From: Thermodesulfobacteriota bacterium
GTDB taxonomy: Bacteria; Desulfobacterota; Desulfobacteria; Desulfobacterales; RPRI01
Direction of reading: 5' to 3'
NCBI GenBank assembly: GCA_030836965.1
Contig: JAUPLM010000160.1
Coordinates: 1-6,631, forward strand
Length of the DNA: 6,631 nucleotides
In this document: positions 1 through 5,958 of the stretch, in pieces
Layout: every line of letters starts with the position of its first letter
Position numbering within the stretch: position 1 is the first letter of the stretch
Position numbers and translations under genes: made by a program
The notes under the pieces: model-generated
The model's input: the letters and a program-made list of their open reading frames with translations, nothing else
Databases searched by the model: none
What the model was told of the DNA's origin: nothing

Positions 1-607
1 ATGAAAGCTGTTCCGCATTTCCGATAGTGGCTGAAAGCATGAGGAGGGGAATTCTTGCCGGAAGATATATCATGGTCTCTTCCCACACCACGCCTCTCTC
101 CTCGTCACCAAGAAAATGGGCCTCATCGAGGATGACAAAGTCGGTTGATAAGGTCACCCCCTGATGCATGGCATCGTAAAGCTGATTCCGCAGTATTTCG
201 GTAGTTCCCACTATGATCGGGGCGTCTGTGTTCTCTTTCCTGTCTCCGGTCAGTATTCCCACATTATGCGCGCCGAAAATCGCCGAAAATTCGTGGTATT
301 TTGAATTGGAAAGAGCTTTCAGAGGGGATGCATACCAGGACCTGCCGCCTTTTTTATGGATTTTGGCTATGGCCTGCTCCGCAATCCATGTTTTTCCGGC
401 GCCGGTCGGGGCGGTAACAAGGCAGTCAGCCTTATCTATCGCTCCGATAGCCTCTAACTGAAAAGGATCCGGTGTAAAATCCGTTTTTTCCGGAACTCCG
501 ATTTCACCAAATACTTTTTTCAGGCAACCGTCCGCCCTTGGCCTGATTCTTTCCGCCGATTCCCTTTTTCTCAAATATTTTTGCCTGTGAAAATCTCTTT
601 TTTTCAT
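1..607 (-). CDS. Ski2-like DEAD/DEAH-box helicase, N-terminal part (runs off the window)
   Basis: This is the first 202 codons of an ATP-dependent superfamily 2 nucleic-acid helicase; the remainder lies beyond position 1. A Lys/Arg-rich N-terminus (about residues 1-25) leads into a Q-motif-like segment, FTPDPFQLEAI (44-54). Next come motif I (Walker A) APTGAGKT (66-73), motif Ia ASPLKALSNSKY (93-104), TGDRK (120-124), GTTEILRNQL (134-143), motif II DEAH (161-164) and motif III SAT (192-194). The stretch after DEAH, FLGDEERGVVWEE, is the arrangement typical of the Ski2/Mtr4/HelY branch rather than RecQ or DEAD-box RNA helicases. Members unwind RNA or DNA; the substrate cannot be told from this half. 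The start is ATG at 607, overlapping the cooC stop as ATGA, with little Shine-Dalgarno sequence of its own, so translation is probably coupled to cooC. No frameshift is seen. Family assignment is firm; subfamily is inference because the C-terminal RecA and winged-helix/ratchet domains are missing. Confidence 0.9.
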   Translation of the reverse strand, partial: MKKRDFHRQKYLRKRESAERIRPRADGCLKKVFGEIGVPEKTDFTPDPFQLEAIGAIDKADCLVTAPTGAGKTWIAEQAIAKIHKKGGRSWYASPLKALSNSKYHEFSAIFGAHNVGILTGDRKENTDAPIIVGTTEILRNQLYDAMHQGVTLSTDFVILDEAHFLGDEERGVVWEETMIYLPARIPLLMLSATIGNAEQLS

Positions 608-1368
608 TTTCCAGTCAGACCGGCAATTACTTTCCTGATTTCCGTAACGGCATTAGATTTTACATCGAAAGGAGAAATTCCGTTCAGGTCGGCCTCAATA
701 AGAGCGTCTTCATAAGGTATAAAACATGAAAAAGTAAATCCGGGAAGATTATTTTTCAGAAATTCCACGTCCTTGCTCCCGCGGATTTTATTGCCAACAA
801 GAGAGAGGTTTTTAAGCCCGATGTCAGAGGCGAGTTTTTTTATATGCTCCGCCGTTTCGATGCTGCGGCGGCCGGGCTCGACAACTATGAAAAGCTTATC
901 AACGGCCTGCGCCGTCGCCCTACCGAGGTGTTCGATCCCCGCTTCCATGTCCATGACCACAACCTCATCCCGTGCAAGGACGATATGGGTCATAAGAGCC
1001 TTAAGCAACGTACTTTCGGGACAGATGCAGCCTGATCCGCCCTTTTTTACTCCTCCGAGCCGCATCAGTTTAATGTTTTCGAATTTTACCGAAAGGGCTT
1101 CGGGAAGATCATCCACTTTCGGGTTCAGTTTGAAAAAACCGCCTATTGTTCCGGGTTTTGCTTCCGTTCTTTCAAAAATAAGATCTTTCATTTCCGCGAT
1201 GGGTATTATTTTGTCCGCCCCTTTTATACCGACAGCCGCCGCCAGATTCGCGTCAGGATCGGCATCGATTGCAAGCACGTGTTTACCCACTCTGCTTAAC
1301 TCACGTATCAGAAGCGCTGAAAATGTTGTTTTGCCTACTCCGCCTTTGCCGCTGACCGCAATTTTCAT
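604..1368 (-). CDS. cooC: CooC-family nickel-insertion ATPase for carbon monoxide dehydrogenase
   Basis: This 254-residue cytoplasmic P-loop ATPase belongs to the MinD/ParA-like SIMIBI class. Family members (CooC, AcsF) use ATP to help insert nickel into the active-site cluster of CO dehydrogenase or acetyl-CoA synthase. The deviant Walker A motif GKGGVGKTT (residues 7-15) has the signature lysine K8. The switch I region is IDADPDANLAAAVG (34-47), and the Walker B/switch II region is VVMDMEAGIEHLGR (137-150). The Cys-X-Cys pair C114/C116 in GCICPE matches the metal-binding, dimer-bridging pair known in CooC and separates it from plain MinD/ParA. Length is normal for the family. The ATG at 1368 is preceded by AAGGATG at a good distance, and an extended -10 promoter lies about 50 bp upstream. 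It overlaps the helicase gene downstream by 4 bp. No CODH or ACS subunit gene is in the window, so the partner is inferred. Related Ni or Fe-S maturation ATPases are the main alternative. Confidence 0.9.
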   Translation of the reverse strand: MKIAVSGKGGVGKTTFSALLIRELSRVGKHVLAIDADPDANLAAAVGIKGADKIIPIAEMKDLIFERTEAKPGTIGGFFKLNPKVDDLPEALSVKFENIKLMRLGGVKKGGSGCICPESTLLKALMTHIVLARDEVVVMDMEAGIEHLGRATAQAVDKLFIVVEPGRRSIETAEHIKKLASDIGLKNLSLVGNKIRGSKDVEFLKNNLPGFTFSCFIPYEDALIEADLNGISPFDVKSNAVTEIRKVIAGLTGK

Positions 1369-1419
1369 ATTTACATCCTTTCCCAGCCTGGTTACATCAG
1401 GATTGCCTTTGTTTATTTA

Positions 1420-1448
1420 CTTATATCACCGGGGCATTTCACGGGCAA
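1420..1448 (-). promoter_or_regulatory. Candidate sigma-70-type promoter with extended -10, driving cooC
   Basis: On the minus strand a -35 hexamer TTGCCC (1448-1443) is separated by exactly 17 bp from a -10 hexamer TATAAG (1425-1420). The -10 is preceded by TG plus one base, giving an extended -10 (TGATATAAG). Transcription would start near 1412, leaving a leader of roughly 45 nt that contains the cooC Shine-Dalgarno sequence. No convincing terminator separates this site from the motility gene upstream, so read-through from the motA operon remains possible. Called from consensus match only. Confidence 0.5.
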
Positions 1449-1538
1449 GGGAATAATGGGGTGGACTGATTTGCCTTGCTGTTTAAAGTGAGGGTCTTAA
1501 AAAGATTATCAGAAGAAGAGTAACGTATTTCATTCGGG

Positions 1539-2738
1539 CTAGCACTCTATATAAATTCCGCCGATTATCGGATCCAGGTTGTTCCGCTCCATAATCACCT
1601 CGATCATCTTTTCCTGAACATTTGCCCCTTTCGGGATCAGTTTTATGCCGCTTGCGGCATAAACGTCTTCGGCGATGATCATGCCGGGTTTGAGCTTGTC
1701 GAGAGATATTTTATTTCTTGTGCAGTCGGTCTTATGCCTCTTATCAAGAATAAATTCGATGAGAAGGTTGGCTATTTTCTTTTCGAGAGTTCTGTTCATG
1801 AAATGTCTTATGTTATCTATCATTTCCTGATCGGAAAGGCCCTGTTTTATCAGATGTTCAAGGAGAACGATAGCTCTCAATATCTTTGCGCCGAGACTTA
1901 TCTGATCCATCATCAACCCGTTCGGAAAACCCGAGCCGTCGCAATTTTCAAGCTGATGATAAACGGCGTCCGCCGATTCTTTAAATCCGGTCATGGAGGA
2001 AATTATCGTTGCCCCAACAGTAGTATATTGCTTATAGACAGCAAGCTCTTCGGCGGAAAGATCTTTATAATCTTTTCCGGCTATTTCATCCGGCAGGCCA
2101 ACTTTACCCAGTTCATGCAATACAGCGGCGAAAACAATCTTCTTCCGTCTCTCCTCTTCGGTACCGAGCCTTTCGGTCAGATATTCCGCGATAACCTTTG
2201 CTTTCTCCGCCCGGTCGCTGGTTCCGGGAATTCGGACTTCGAGAATTTTGAGCAGAATTGAAGTAAGCTCCTTGAAGTTTTTGAAGTTTTTTAAAAGAAG
2301 AGATTTCGCGTCTTTAATCCTCCTCTTTTCATTTCTGAGCTCTTCCTTCAGGCTTCTGAAACCAAGAAGAGATTGCACCTTAAGAAGAAGGATCTGTCCG
2401 CACAGAGATTTTTCGATGAAATCATCCGCCCCCAGCTCCAGAATTGCCGCAATCTCCGATTCATCCGCCCTGTCGAAAATAAAAAGAACCGGGGGTGAAA
2501 AGCCGACGGTATCCTCCTGCAGGCAACGGAAGTATTCGGCATAGTCACTGTCAGGATTGTAAAAGCAGATAATGGCATCTGGTATTGCATCGCCGGCGGC
2601 TCTCATTCCTTCAGACAGGTTTTCCGCCTGCGATACATCGAAGAGGCCGTACCTGTTAAGAATGCCCGTAATCTCACTGATATGCAATGGATTATCGCTT
2701 ACGAAAACAATTTTAGGCTTCTTCACCGCACCAATCAT
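1539..2738 (-). CDS. Degenerate receiver plus HD-GYP-like signalling protein in the stator operon
   Basis: This 399-residue cytoplasmic protein has three parts. Residues about 8-125 resemble a response-regulator receiver: D15 and the late lysine K110 are kept, but the phosphoacceptor position in DAIICFYNP (54-62) reads F59. A charged, probably coiled-coil helix follows (about 128-165). Residues about 168-335 align with HD-GYP domains, which hydrolyse cyclic di-GMP. HDxGK is H208-E-L-G-K212, HHExxDGxGYP is QLENCDGSGFP (262-272), and other usual metal ligands appear as T173, Y238 and V291. The C-terminal segment (345-398: LKPGMIIAEDVY, then LIPKGANV) matches the module that often ends HD-type regulators. 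Most metal ligands are lost, so I infer an inactive or non-canonical domain acting by binding or scaffolding. Translation starts 14 bp after motB with AGGGGAGAG in the gap, so it is probably in the motA-motB transcript and linked to motor control. Alignments were made by eye; the overall family is reasonably sure, the biochemical role is not. Confidence 0.8.
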   Translation of the reverse strand: MIGAVKKPKIVFVSDNPLHISEITGILNRYGLFDVSQAENLSEGMRAAGDAIPDAIICFYNPDSDYAEYFRCLQEDTVGFSPPVLFIFDRADESEIAAILELGADDFIEKSLCGQILLLKVQSLLGFRSLKEELRNEKRRIKDAKSLLLKNFKNFKELTSILLKILEVRIPGTSDRAEKAKVIAEYLTERLGTEEERRKKIVFAAVLHELGKVGLPDEIAGKDYKDLSAEELAVYKQYTTVGATIISSMTGFKESADAVYHQLENCDGSGFPNGLMMDQISLGAKILRAIVLLEHLIKQGLSDQEMIDNIRHFMNRTLEKKIANLLIEFILDKRHKTDCTRNKISLDKLKPGMIIAEDVYAASGIKLIPKGANVQEKMIEVIMERNNLDPIIGGIYIEC

Positions 2739-2752
2739 TATTACTCTCCCCT

Positions 2753-3649
2753 TTATGCCGGCGGGCCGTCTTTATCTTTGTAATCATCAATATTGCTGCC
2801 GGTTGTTATTTCAGCCGGATCCTTCATTGCGCCACTGATTTCAGCTTCAGTTTTGGGAATTTCACCGGCGGAATTTATCAGAGGGAGAAGAATACTCACA
2901 CGCCTGTTGGAATAATCGAAAGGCTTATCAGGCACCCTCAGTTTTCTGTCCGCAAAACCGCGTACTTCGAGGATCTGATCCTTTCGCAGGCCGCCCTCTT
3001 CCAGTACTTTTCTCGCACTGTTGGCCCGGTCGGTGCTCAAATCCCAGTTTGAGTATCCCGCATTTGCATAGGGTCTTGCATCTGTGTACCCTTCTATGAT
3101 CACGCTGTTCTGCAGCGGCGACAAATGAGCCTGGGCAATCACCTGCAGCAGTTTAACCGTTTCGGTTTTTATGTGGGCCTTCCCTATGTCGAAGAAGAGA
3201 CCTTCCGACTCTTCAACAAGATCGATCCTCAAACCCTCATCAGTGACAGTCACTTTGATTTTATCCTTGAATCTGCTGAATTCCGGAGTTTTGGCAATTG
3301 TCTCTGAAATTTCCACCGCCTTGGCTTTGAGAACTTCCATTTCGGTAGCGCGCTTATCCACCTCAACCTTAACCTCAACCGGAGGCGGGGGCAAAGGCAT
3401 CGGCTTCTGTGCATCGGGAAGAATTCCGCCGGAGCTGCCGCTTGTAAAAACCCCCGGATCCTTAAAATAAGCCGATATCGATTTCTTTACGGCATTGCTC
3501 TGTCCCACTATCCACAACACGATAAAAAGCGCCATCATCGCGGTAACAAAGTCTGCATATGCTACCTTCCATGCGCCTCCGTGGTGACCGCCATGTCCCT
3601 TTTTCTTCTTGATTACAATCCTGACAGGGGTATTCAGCTCATCGTTCAT
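2753..3649 (-). CDS. motB: Flagellar motor stator protein MotB
   Basis: MotB is the stator subunit that anchors the motor to peptidoglycan and carries the ion-binding residue. This copy has 298 residues. A basic, His/Gly-rich cytoplasmic N-terminus (KKKKGHGGHHGG, 14-25) is followed by a single transmembrane helix, about residues 28-49. In WKVAYADFVTAMM, D33 is the equivalent of the essential E. coli D32. A linker with a proline run (84-90) leads to the periplasmic OmpA-like peptidoglycan-binding domain (about 130-255), shown by EGYTDARPY (186-194), LSTDRANSARKVL (204-216) and NRRVSILL (248-255). An acidic tail follows (about 262-298). Its ATG shares one base with the motA stop (TAATG), so the two are translationally coupled, as expected for proteins made in fixed ratio. 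The type of driving ion (H+ or Na+) cannot be decided from sequence here. No residue expected to be essential is missing. Confidence 0.96.
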   Translation of the reverse strand: MNDELNTPVRIVIKKKKGHGGHHGGAWKVAYADFVTAMMALFIVLWIVGQSNAVKKSISAYFKDPGVFTSGSSGGILPDAQKPMPLPPPPVEVKVEVDKRATEMEVLKAKAVEISETIAKTPEFSRFKDKIKVTVTDEGLRIDLVEESEGLFFDIGKAHIKTETVKLLQVIAQAHLSPLQNSVIIEGYTDARPYANAGYSNWDLSTDRANSARKVLEEGGLRKDQILEVRGFADRKLRVPDKPFDYSNRRVSILLPLINSAGEIPKTEAEISGAMKDPAEITTGSNIDDYKDKDGPPA

Positions 3650-4503
3650 TATTTTTTGCCCTTGACGTGTTTTTCCATCTCCTGGAATTCGGGCCTGTAT
3701 TCACCCGGTATCGTGCGTCTTGCGAACTCGACCGAGACTATGGGGCTGAGCCCCTTGGCAAAAGCTATCATTCCTGCCTTGATTGTTTCAAAAACTTTTG
3801 ATTCTTCGTCATTTGCCATGTCGATATTTGTAGCAAGCGGCTGGATAAAGCCGTAGGAAAGAAATATTCCAAGGAAAGTGCCAACCAATGCTACGGCCAC
3901 CTTGTGGCCAATCTCAGACGGCGGGCCGTCAATGGCCTGCATTGTGATTACAATCCCCAGTACAGCCGCTACTATCCCGAGTCCGGGCATGGAGTCTCCG
4001 ATTTTCTGAAGGATCATTCCGGGCTTTGTGCCTTCATTGTGATGCGTCTCGATGTCTCCGTCCATAAGCATCTCCATGTCGTGAGCAGGCACTCCTCCTA
4101 TGACAACCAGGCGGAACGTATCGCACATGAAATGAAGTATGTGATGGTTGTTGAGGAATTGAGGATATTTCGCAAAAATGGCGCTGCTGCCGGGTTTCTC
4201 GATATGGGTTTCAAGCGCGATAAGCCCGTCCTTGCGGCTTAACTGGAAGATATCAAACATGAGCTTCAGGAGGTCGAGATATATCTGTTTGCTGACCGCG
4301 GAACCCTTTAAGGTGGCTATCATCTTCGCTATTATTTTTTTAAGAAGACTGGCCGGGGCGGATATAAGGAGCGCTCCCAGAGCGGCGCCGCCTATAATGA
4401 GAAATTCCACAAACTGCATGAGGACAAGGATAGGTCCTCCTTCAAGCACAAATCCTCCCAGCACGCTCCCGATAACAACGACAAATCCGATAATTACAAA
4501 CAT
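3649..4503 (-). CDS. motA: Flagellar motor stator protein MotA
   Basis: MotA is the four-helix inner-membrane subunit which, with MotB, conducts ions and pushes on FliG to turn the flagellar rotor. This copy has 284 residues and is close to the E. coli-type long MotA in length and layout. Transmembrane helices lie at about 2-21, 32-50, 170-190 and 202-222. The large cytoplasmic loop between helices 2 and 3 contains R90 and E98 (LSRKDGLIALETHIE), the two charges known to contact FliG, at the same numbers as in E. coli. The loop prolines P173 (GDSMPGLGIVAAVLG) and P222 (YGFIQPLAT) are also conserved. The C-terminus is basic and cytoplasmic. The ATG at 4503 has AGAGGA close upstream. It is the first gene of the motA-motB-HD-GYP-like operon and faces away from the efflux operon. 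I could not find a convincing promoter, including no flagellar sigma-28 site on this strand. Confidence 0.96.
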   Translation of the reverse strand: MFVIIGFVVVIGSVLGGFVLEGGPILVLMQFVEFLIIGGAALGALLISAPASLLKKIIAKMIATLKGSAVSKQIYLDLLKLMFDIFQLSRKDGLIALETHIEKPGSSAIFAKYPQFLNNHHILHFMCDTFRLVVIGGVPAHDMEMLMDGDIETHHNEGTKPGMILQKIGDSMPGLGIVAAVLGIVITMQAIDGPPSEIGHKVAVALVGTFLGIFLSYGFIQPLATNIDMANDEESKVFETIKAGMIAFAKGLSPIVSVEFARRTIPGEYRPEFQEMEKHVKGKK

Positions 4504-4529
4504 TGTTCCTCTTGTTTTTAATAGTTGGT

Positions 4530-4555
4530 GTCCATCCTTAATATAAATTATGGAC
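4530..4555. repeat. Inverted repeat in the motA leader (possible operator or mRNA hairpin)
   Basis: GTCCAT (4530-4535) is exactly complementary to ATGGAC (4550-4555), with a 14-base AT-rich interior that itself contains TAAT...ATTA. The proximal arm lies 26 bp upstream of the motA start. It could be a protein-binding site or a leader hairpin. A 6-bp stem with a 14-base loop is not rare by chance, so significance is unproven. Confidence 0.3.
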
Positions 4556-4714
4556 GTGGATAAGATTTCTCAATCCCTGTACAATATGCGGAATAAATTA
4601 TTTCTGTCTTCATTATCGGAAGAATCAGGTGAATACTTAAATTTTTTTCCGGACCGTTGCGCCGATCATAAAATCCTCAAAAAGACCGTTTCCGGATGGA
4701 AACTAAGTCCTTGA
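4550..4714 (+). CDS. Doubtful small ORF, 54 codons, no recognised family
   Basis: An open frame starts at ATG 4550 and ends at TGA 4712-4714. The predicted product starts MDVDKISQSL and ends SGWKLSP. It is soluble in composition, with no signal peptide, transmembrane segment or motif I recognise. Against it being a gene: there is no Shine-Dalgarno sequence in front (the upstream bases are AT-rich), an in-frame stop occurs two codons before the ATG, and its 3' end runs into the -35 element of the efflux promoter. In its favour: only that it occupies nearly half of an otherwise gene-free stretch. I list it mainly so that the frame is on record. Confidence 0.12.
   Translation: MDVDKISQSLYNMRNKLFLSSLSEESGEYLNFFPDRCADHKILKKTVSGWKLSP
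4688..4703. promoter_or_regulatory. Palindrome upstream of the efflux promoter (candidate operator)
   Basis: GTTTCC-GGAT-GGAAAC is a perfect 6-bp inverted repeat around a 4-base centre, ending 7 bp before the -35 hexamer. Its TTTCCGGA core also occurs at 4646-4653, 43 bp upstream, close to four helical turns. The position suits binding of a regulator of the adaptor/RND operon, but no regulator gene is in the window and the assignment is inference. Confidence 0.3.
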
Positions 4715-4739
4715 CGAATTCAGTTTGTAAATATAAATT
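4711..4739 (+). promoter_or_regulatory. Candidate sigma-70-type promoter for the adaptor/RND efflux operon
   Basis: A -35 hexamer TTGACG (4711-4716; five of six consensus bases) is followed either by TATAAA at 4732-4737 (15-bp spacer, good hexamer) or by TAAATT at 4734-4739 (17-bp spacer, weaker hexamer). The surrounding DNA is AT-rich. Transcription would begin near 4745, leaving a leader of about 100 nt before the adaptor gene. Called from consensus match only. Confidence 0.5.
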
Positions 4740-4773
4740 GAGTAACTTGTGTTTTGATTTAATTCAAATTTTT

Positions 4774-4829
4774 CCGTCGTTATTGCCTGGAAGCCGGATA
4801 TTCCGTATTCAACATCCGATATTCGACGG
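4774..4829. repeat. Degenerate GATATTC/TATTC repeats and flanking inverted repeat in the efflux leader
   Basis: GATATTC occurs at 4797-4803 and again at 4818-4824, exactly 21 bp (two helical turns) apart, with a related TATTC at 4806-4810 between them. The first copy sits in the short palindrome CGGA-TAT-TCCG (4795-4805). The block is bracketed by CCGTCG (4774-4779) and CGACGG (4824-4829), a perfect 6-bp inverted repeat. It lies in the untranslated leader just before the adaptor Shine-Dalgarno sequence. It could be an operator, a leader hairpin, or a remnant of a dispersed intergenic repeat. Confidence 0.35.
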
Positions 4830-4838
4830 TTACATTAT

Positions 4839-4846
4839 GAGGTGAT
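4839..4846 (+). promoter_or_regulatory. Strong ribosome binding site of the adaptor gene
   Basis: GAGGTGAT is complementary over eight bases to the usual 3' end of 16S rRNA. It lies just upstream of ATG 4849, which fixes that codon as the start and keeps the hydrophobic signal sequence in frame. Confidence 0.75.
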
Positions 4847-4848
4847 AC

Positions 4849-5958
4849 ATGTTGAAGGTTTGTTTCAGATTTTTCATCACGTCTGTTGTTGCGCTCTTTC
4901 TGACTGTTGCTAATCCTATCCTGATTACGGGCGCCTTTCCAGGAACTCCCGGAAAGGATGATAAAAAACCCGACCAGCCGCTTACTCCTGTCAGAGTTTC
5001 AGCGGTGGAAATGAAAACGGTTTCGGATCAGATATCCCTGATAGGGACGACCGAAGCCGCTGCTGAAAGCATGGTTGCTTCCGAAGTTTCGGGGATTGTG
5101 GAAAATTTCCCCGCAAAAGAAGGCGATTTTGTGAAAAAGGGACAGTTGATCGTAAAACTGAGCGCAGAGGAAACGGCTCTTCGCATAAAAGGGGCAAGGG
5201 CCCAGAGGGAAAAAATCAGGGAGAATCTTCTTTTTGCTGAAAAAGAGCTCGCTCGTTTTACTAAACTCAAAGAATCAAACAGTATCGCTTCGAGCAAATA
5301 CGACGAAGTTCTTTATAATTACAATGCGCTTACCCAGGAGCTTAAAAGCAGCGACGCCGAGATTGACAGCCTCTTGTATGAGCAAAAACGCAAACAGGTT
5401 TTTGCCCCCATTTCAGGTTTTGTCGCAAAGGAACATATAGAGGTCGGCGAATGGGTTAATGCCGGCGGGCCTGTCGTTACCATAGTTGATCTTGGCCGGA
5501 TAAAGATCAATGTTGACGTGCCGGAAAGATACGCGGTCATGCTTTCATCCGGAAGTGACGTGAAGGTTTCCATAAAAAGTCTTCCCGGAAGGCAGCTTGC
5601 CGGAAAAATTCAGTCGGTTCTCCCTAGCGGCAATCCCGGATCAAGGACATATCCGGTCAGGATATTCATCCCCAATCCCGGTTTGAAGATAAAAAGCGGG
5701 ATGGAAGCTGCCGTGCTTTTTTCCCTTGACGGCGGCAAAAACGCCCTTCTCGTGCAAAAAGATGCCGTAGTTCCGGCCGGTGATAACAGGATGGTGTTTA
5801 CGGTAAAAGACGGTAAAGCTCTTCCCGTAATGGTAAAAGTTCTAGGATATTATGACGGGAACGCGGCAGTTGAAGGAGATCTGAAACCTGGTGATAAGGT
5901 TGTAATACGTGGCAATGAACGGTTAAGACCCGGGCAGCCTGTTATGGTGACTGAATGA
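4849..5958 (+). CDS. RND efflux periplasmic adaptor subunit (membrane fusion protein, HlyD/AcrA-like)
   Basis: This 369-residue periplasmic adaptor links an RND pump in the inner membrane to an outer-membrane channel. Residues 1-29 form a signal peptide or membrane anchor with a hydrophobic core at about 8-28. No lipobox cysteine follows it, so it is not an obvious lipoprotein. The biotinyl/lipoyl-like domain is split: first half about 75-104 (ASEVSGIVENFPAKEGDFVKKG), second half about 183-214 (QVFAPISGFVAKEHIEVGE, then GPVVTIVDLG). An alpha-helical hairpin lies between them (about 106-180). A beta-barrel (about 218-292, including IKSGMEAAVLF) and a membrane-proximal domain (about 298-369, ending LRPGQPVMVTE) follow. 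Length is typical for the family. The strong Shine-Dalgarno sequence fixes the start. The gene overlaps the RND pump gene by ATGA, so the two are co-translated and the pump is its partner. Substrate cannot be predicted; multidrug, toxic-compound or lipid export are all possible. Confidence 0.93.
   Translation: MLKVCFRFFITSVVALFLTVANPILITGAFPGTPGKDDKKPDQPLTPVRVSAVEMKTVSDQISLIGTTEAAAESMVASEVSGIVENFPAKEGDFVKKGQLIVKLSAEETALRIKGARAQREKIRENLLFAEKELARFTKLKESNSIASSKYDEVLYNYNALTQELKSSDAEIDSLLYEQKRKQVFAPISGFVAKEHIEVGEWVNAGGPVVTIVDLGRIKINVDVPERYAVMLSSGSDVKVSIKSLPGRQLAGKIQSVLPSGNPGSRTYPVRIFIPNPGLKIKSGMEAAVLFSLDGGKNALLVQKDAVVPAGDNRMVFTVKDGKALPVMVKVLGYYDGNAAVEGDLKPGDKVVIRGNERLRPGQPVMVTE

Larger units (their letters stand above)
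4504..4848. other. Divergent intergenic region between motA and the efflux operon
   Basis: These 345 bp separate the minus-strand motA operon from the plus-strand adaptor/RND operon, and must hold start signals for both. What I can see is an inverted repeat in the motA leader (4530-4555), a repeated TTTCCGGA (4646-4653 and 4689-4696), a palindrome just upstream of the efflux promoter (4688-4703), a TTGACG promoter (4711-4739), and degenerate ATATTC-type repeats in the efflux leader (4794-4825). The only ORF is a doubtful 54-codon frame (4550-4714). No structured RNA or riboswitch is recognised. Confidence 0.7.

Noticed and set aside
1382..1395. Possible small hairpins (CCTG/CAGG, CCAG/CTGG) in the cooC leader
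   Set aside because: Four-base stems are expected by chance. There is no T-run for a terminator and no match to a riboswitch that I recognise.
773..1456. 227-codon open frame on the plus strand covering most of cooC
   Set aside because: It is antisense to a clear CooC-family gene with intact motifs. Its product is Ser/Arg/Pro-rich and matches nothing, as expected for a shadow frame.
1449..1538. Search for a terminator after the HD-GYP-like gene
   Set aside because: No GC-rich inverted repeat followed by a T-run was found on the minus strand, so no terminator is called.
1734..2261. 175-codon plus-strand open frame
   Set aside because: It lies entirely antisense to the HD-GYP-like gene, has no ribosome site that I can see, and shows no recognisable domain.
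3578..3610. His/Gly-rich and Lys-rich N-terminus of MotB as a possible metal-binding novelty
   Set aside because: A basic, His/Gly-rich lead-in before the MotB transmembrane helix is, as far as I recall, common in deltaproteobacterial-type MotB, so it is not unusual here.
4638..4668. TAAATTTT followed by GCCGATCA, resembling a sigma-28 (FliA) flagellar promoter near motA
   Set aside because: The spacing is about 4 bp too long, the -10 element is imperfect, and it points toward the efflux operon rather than motA.
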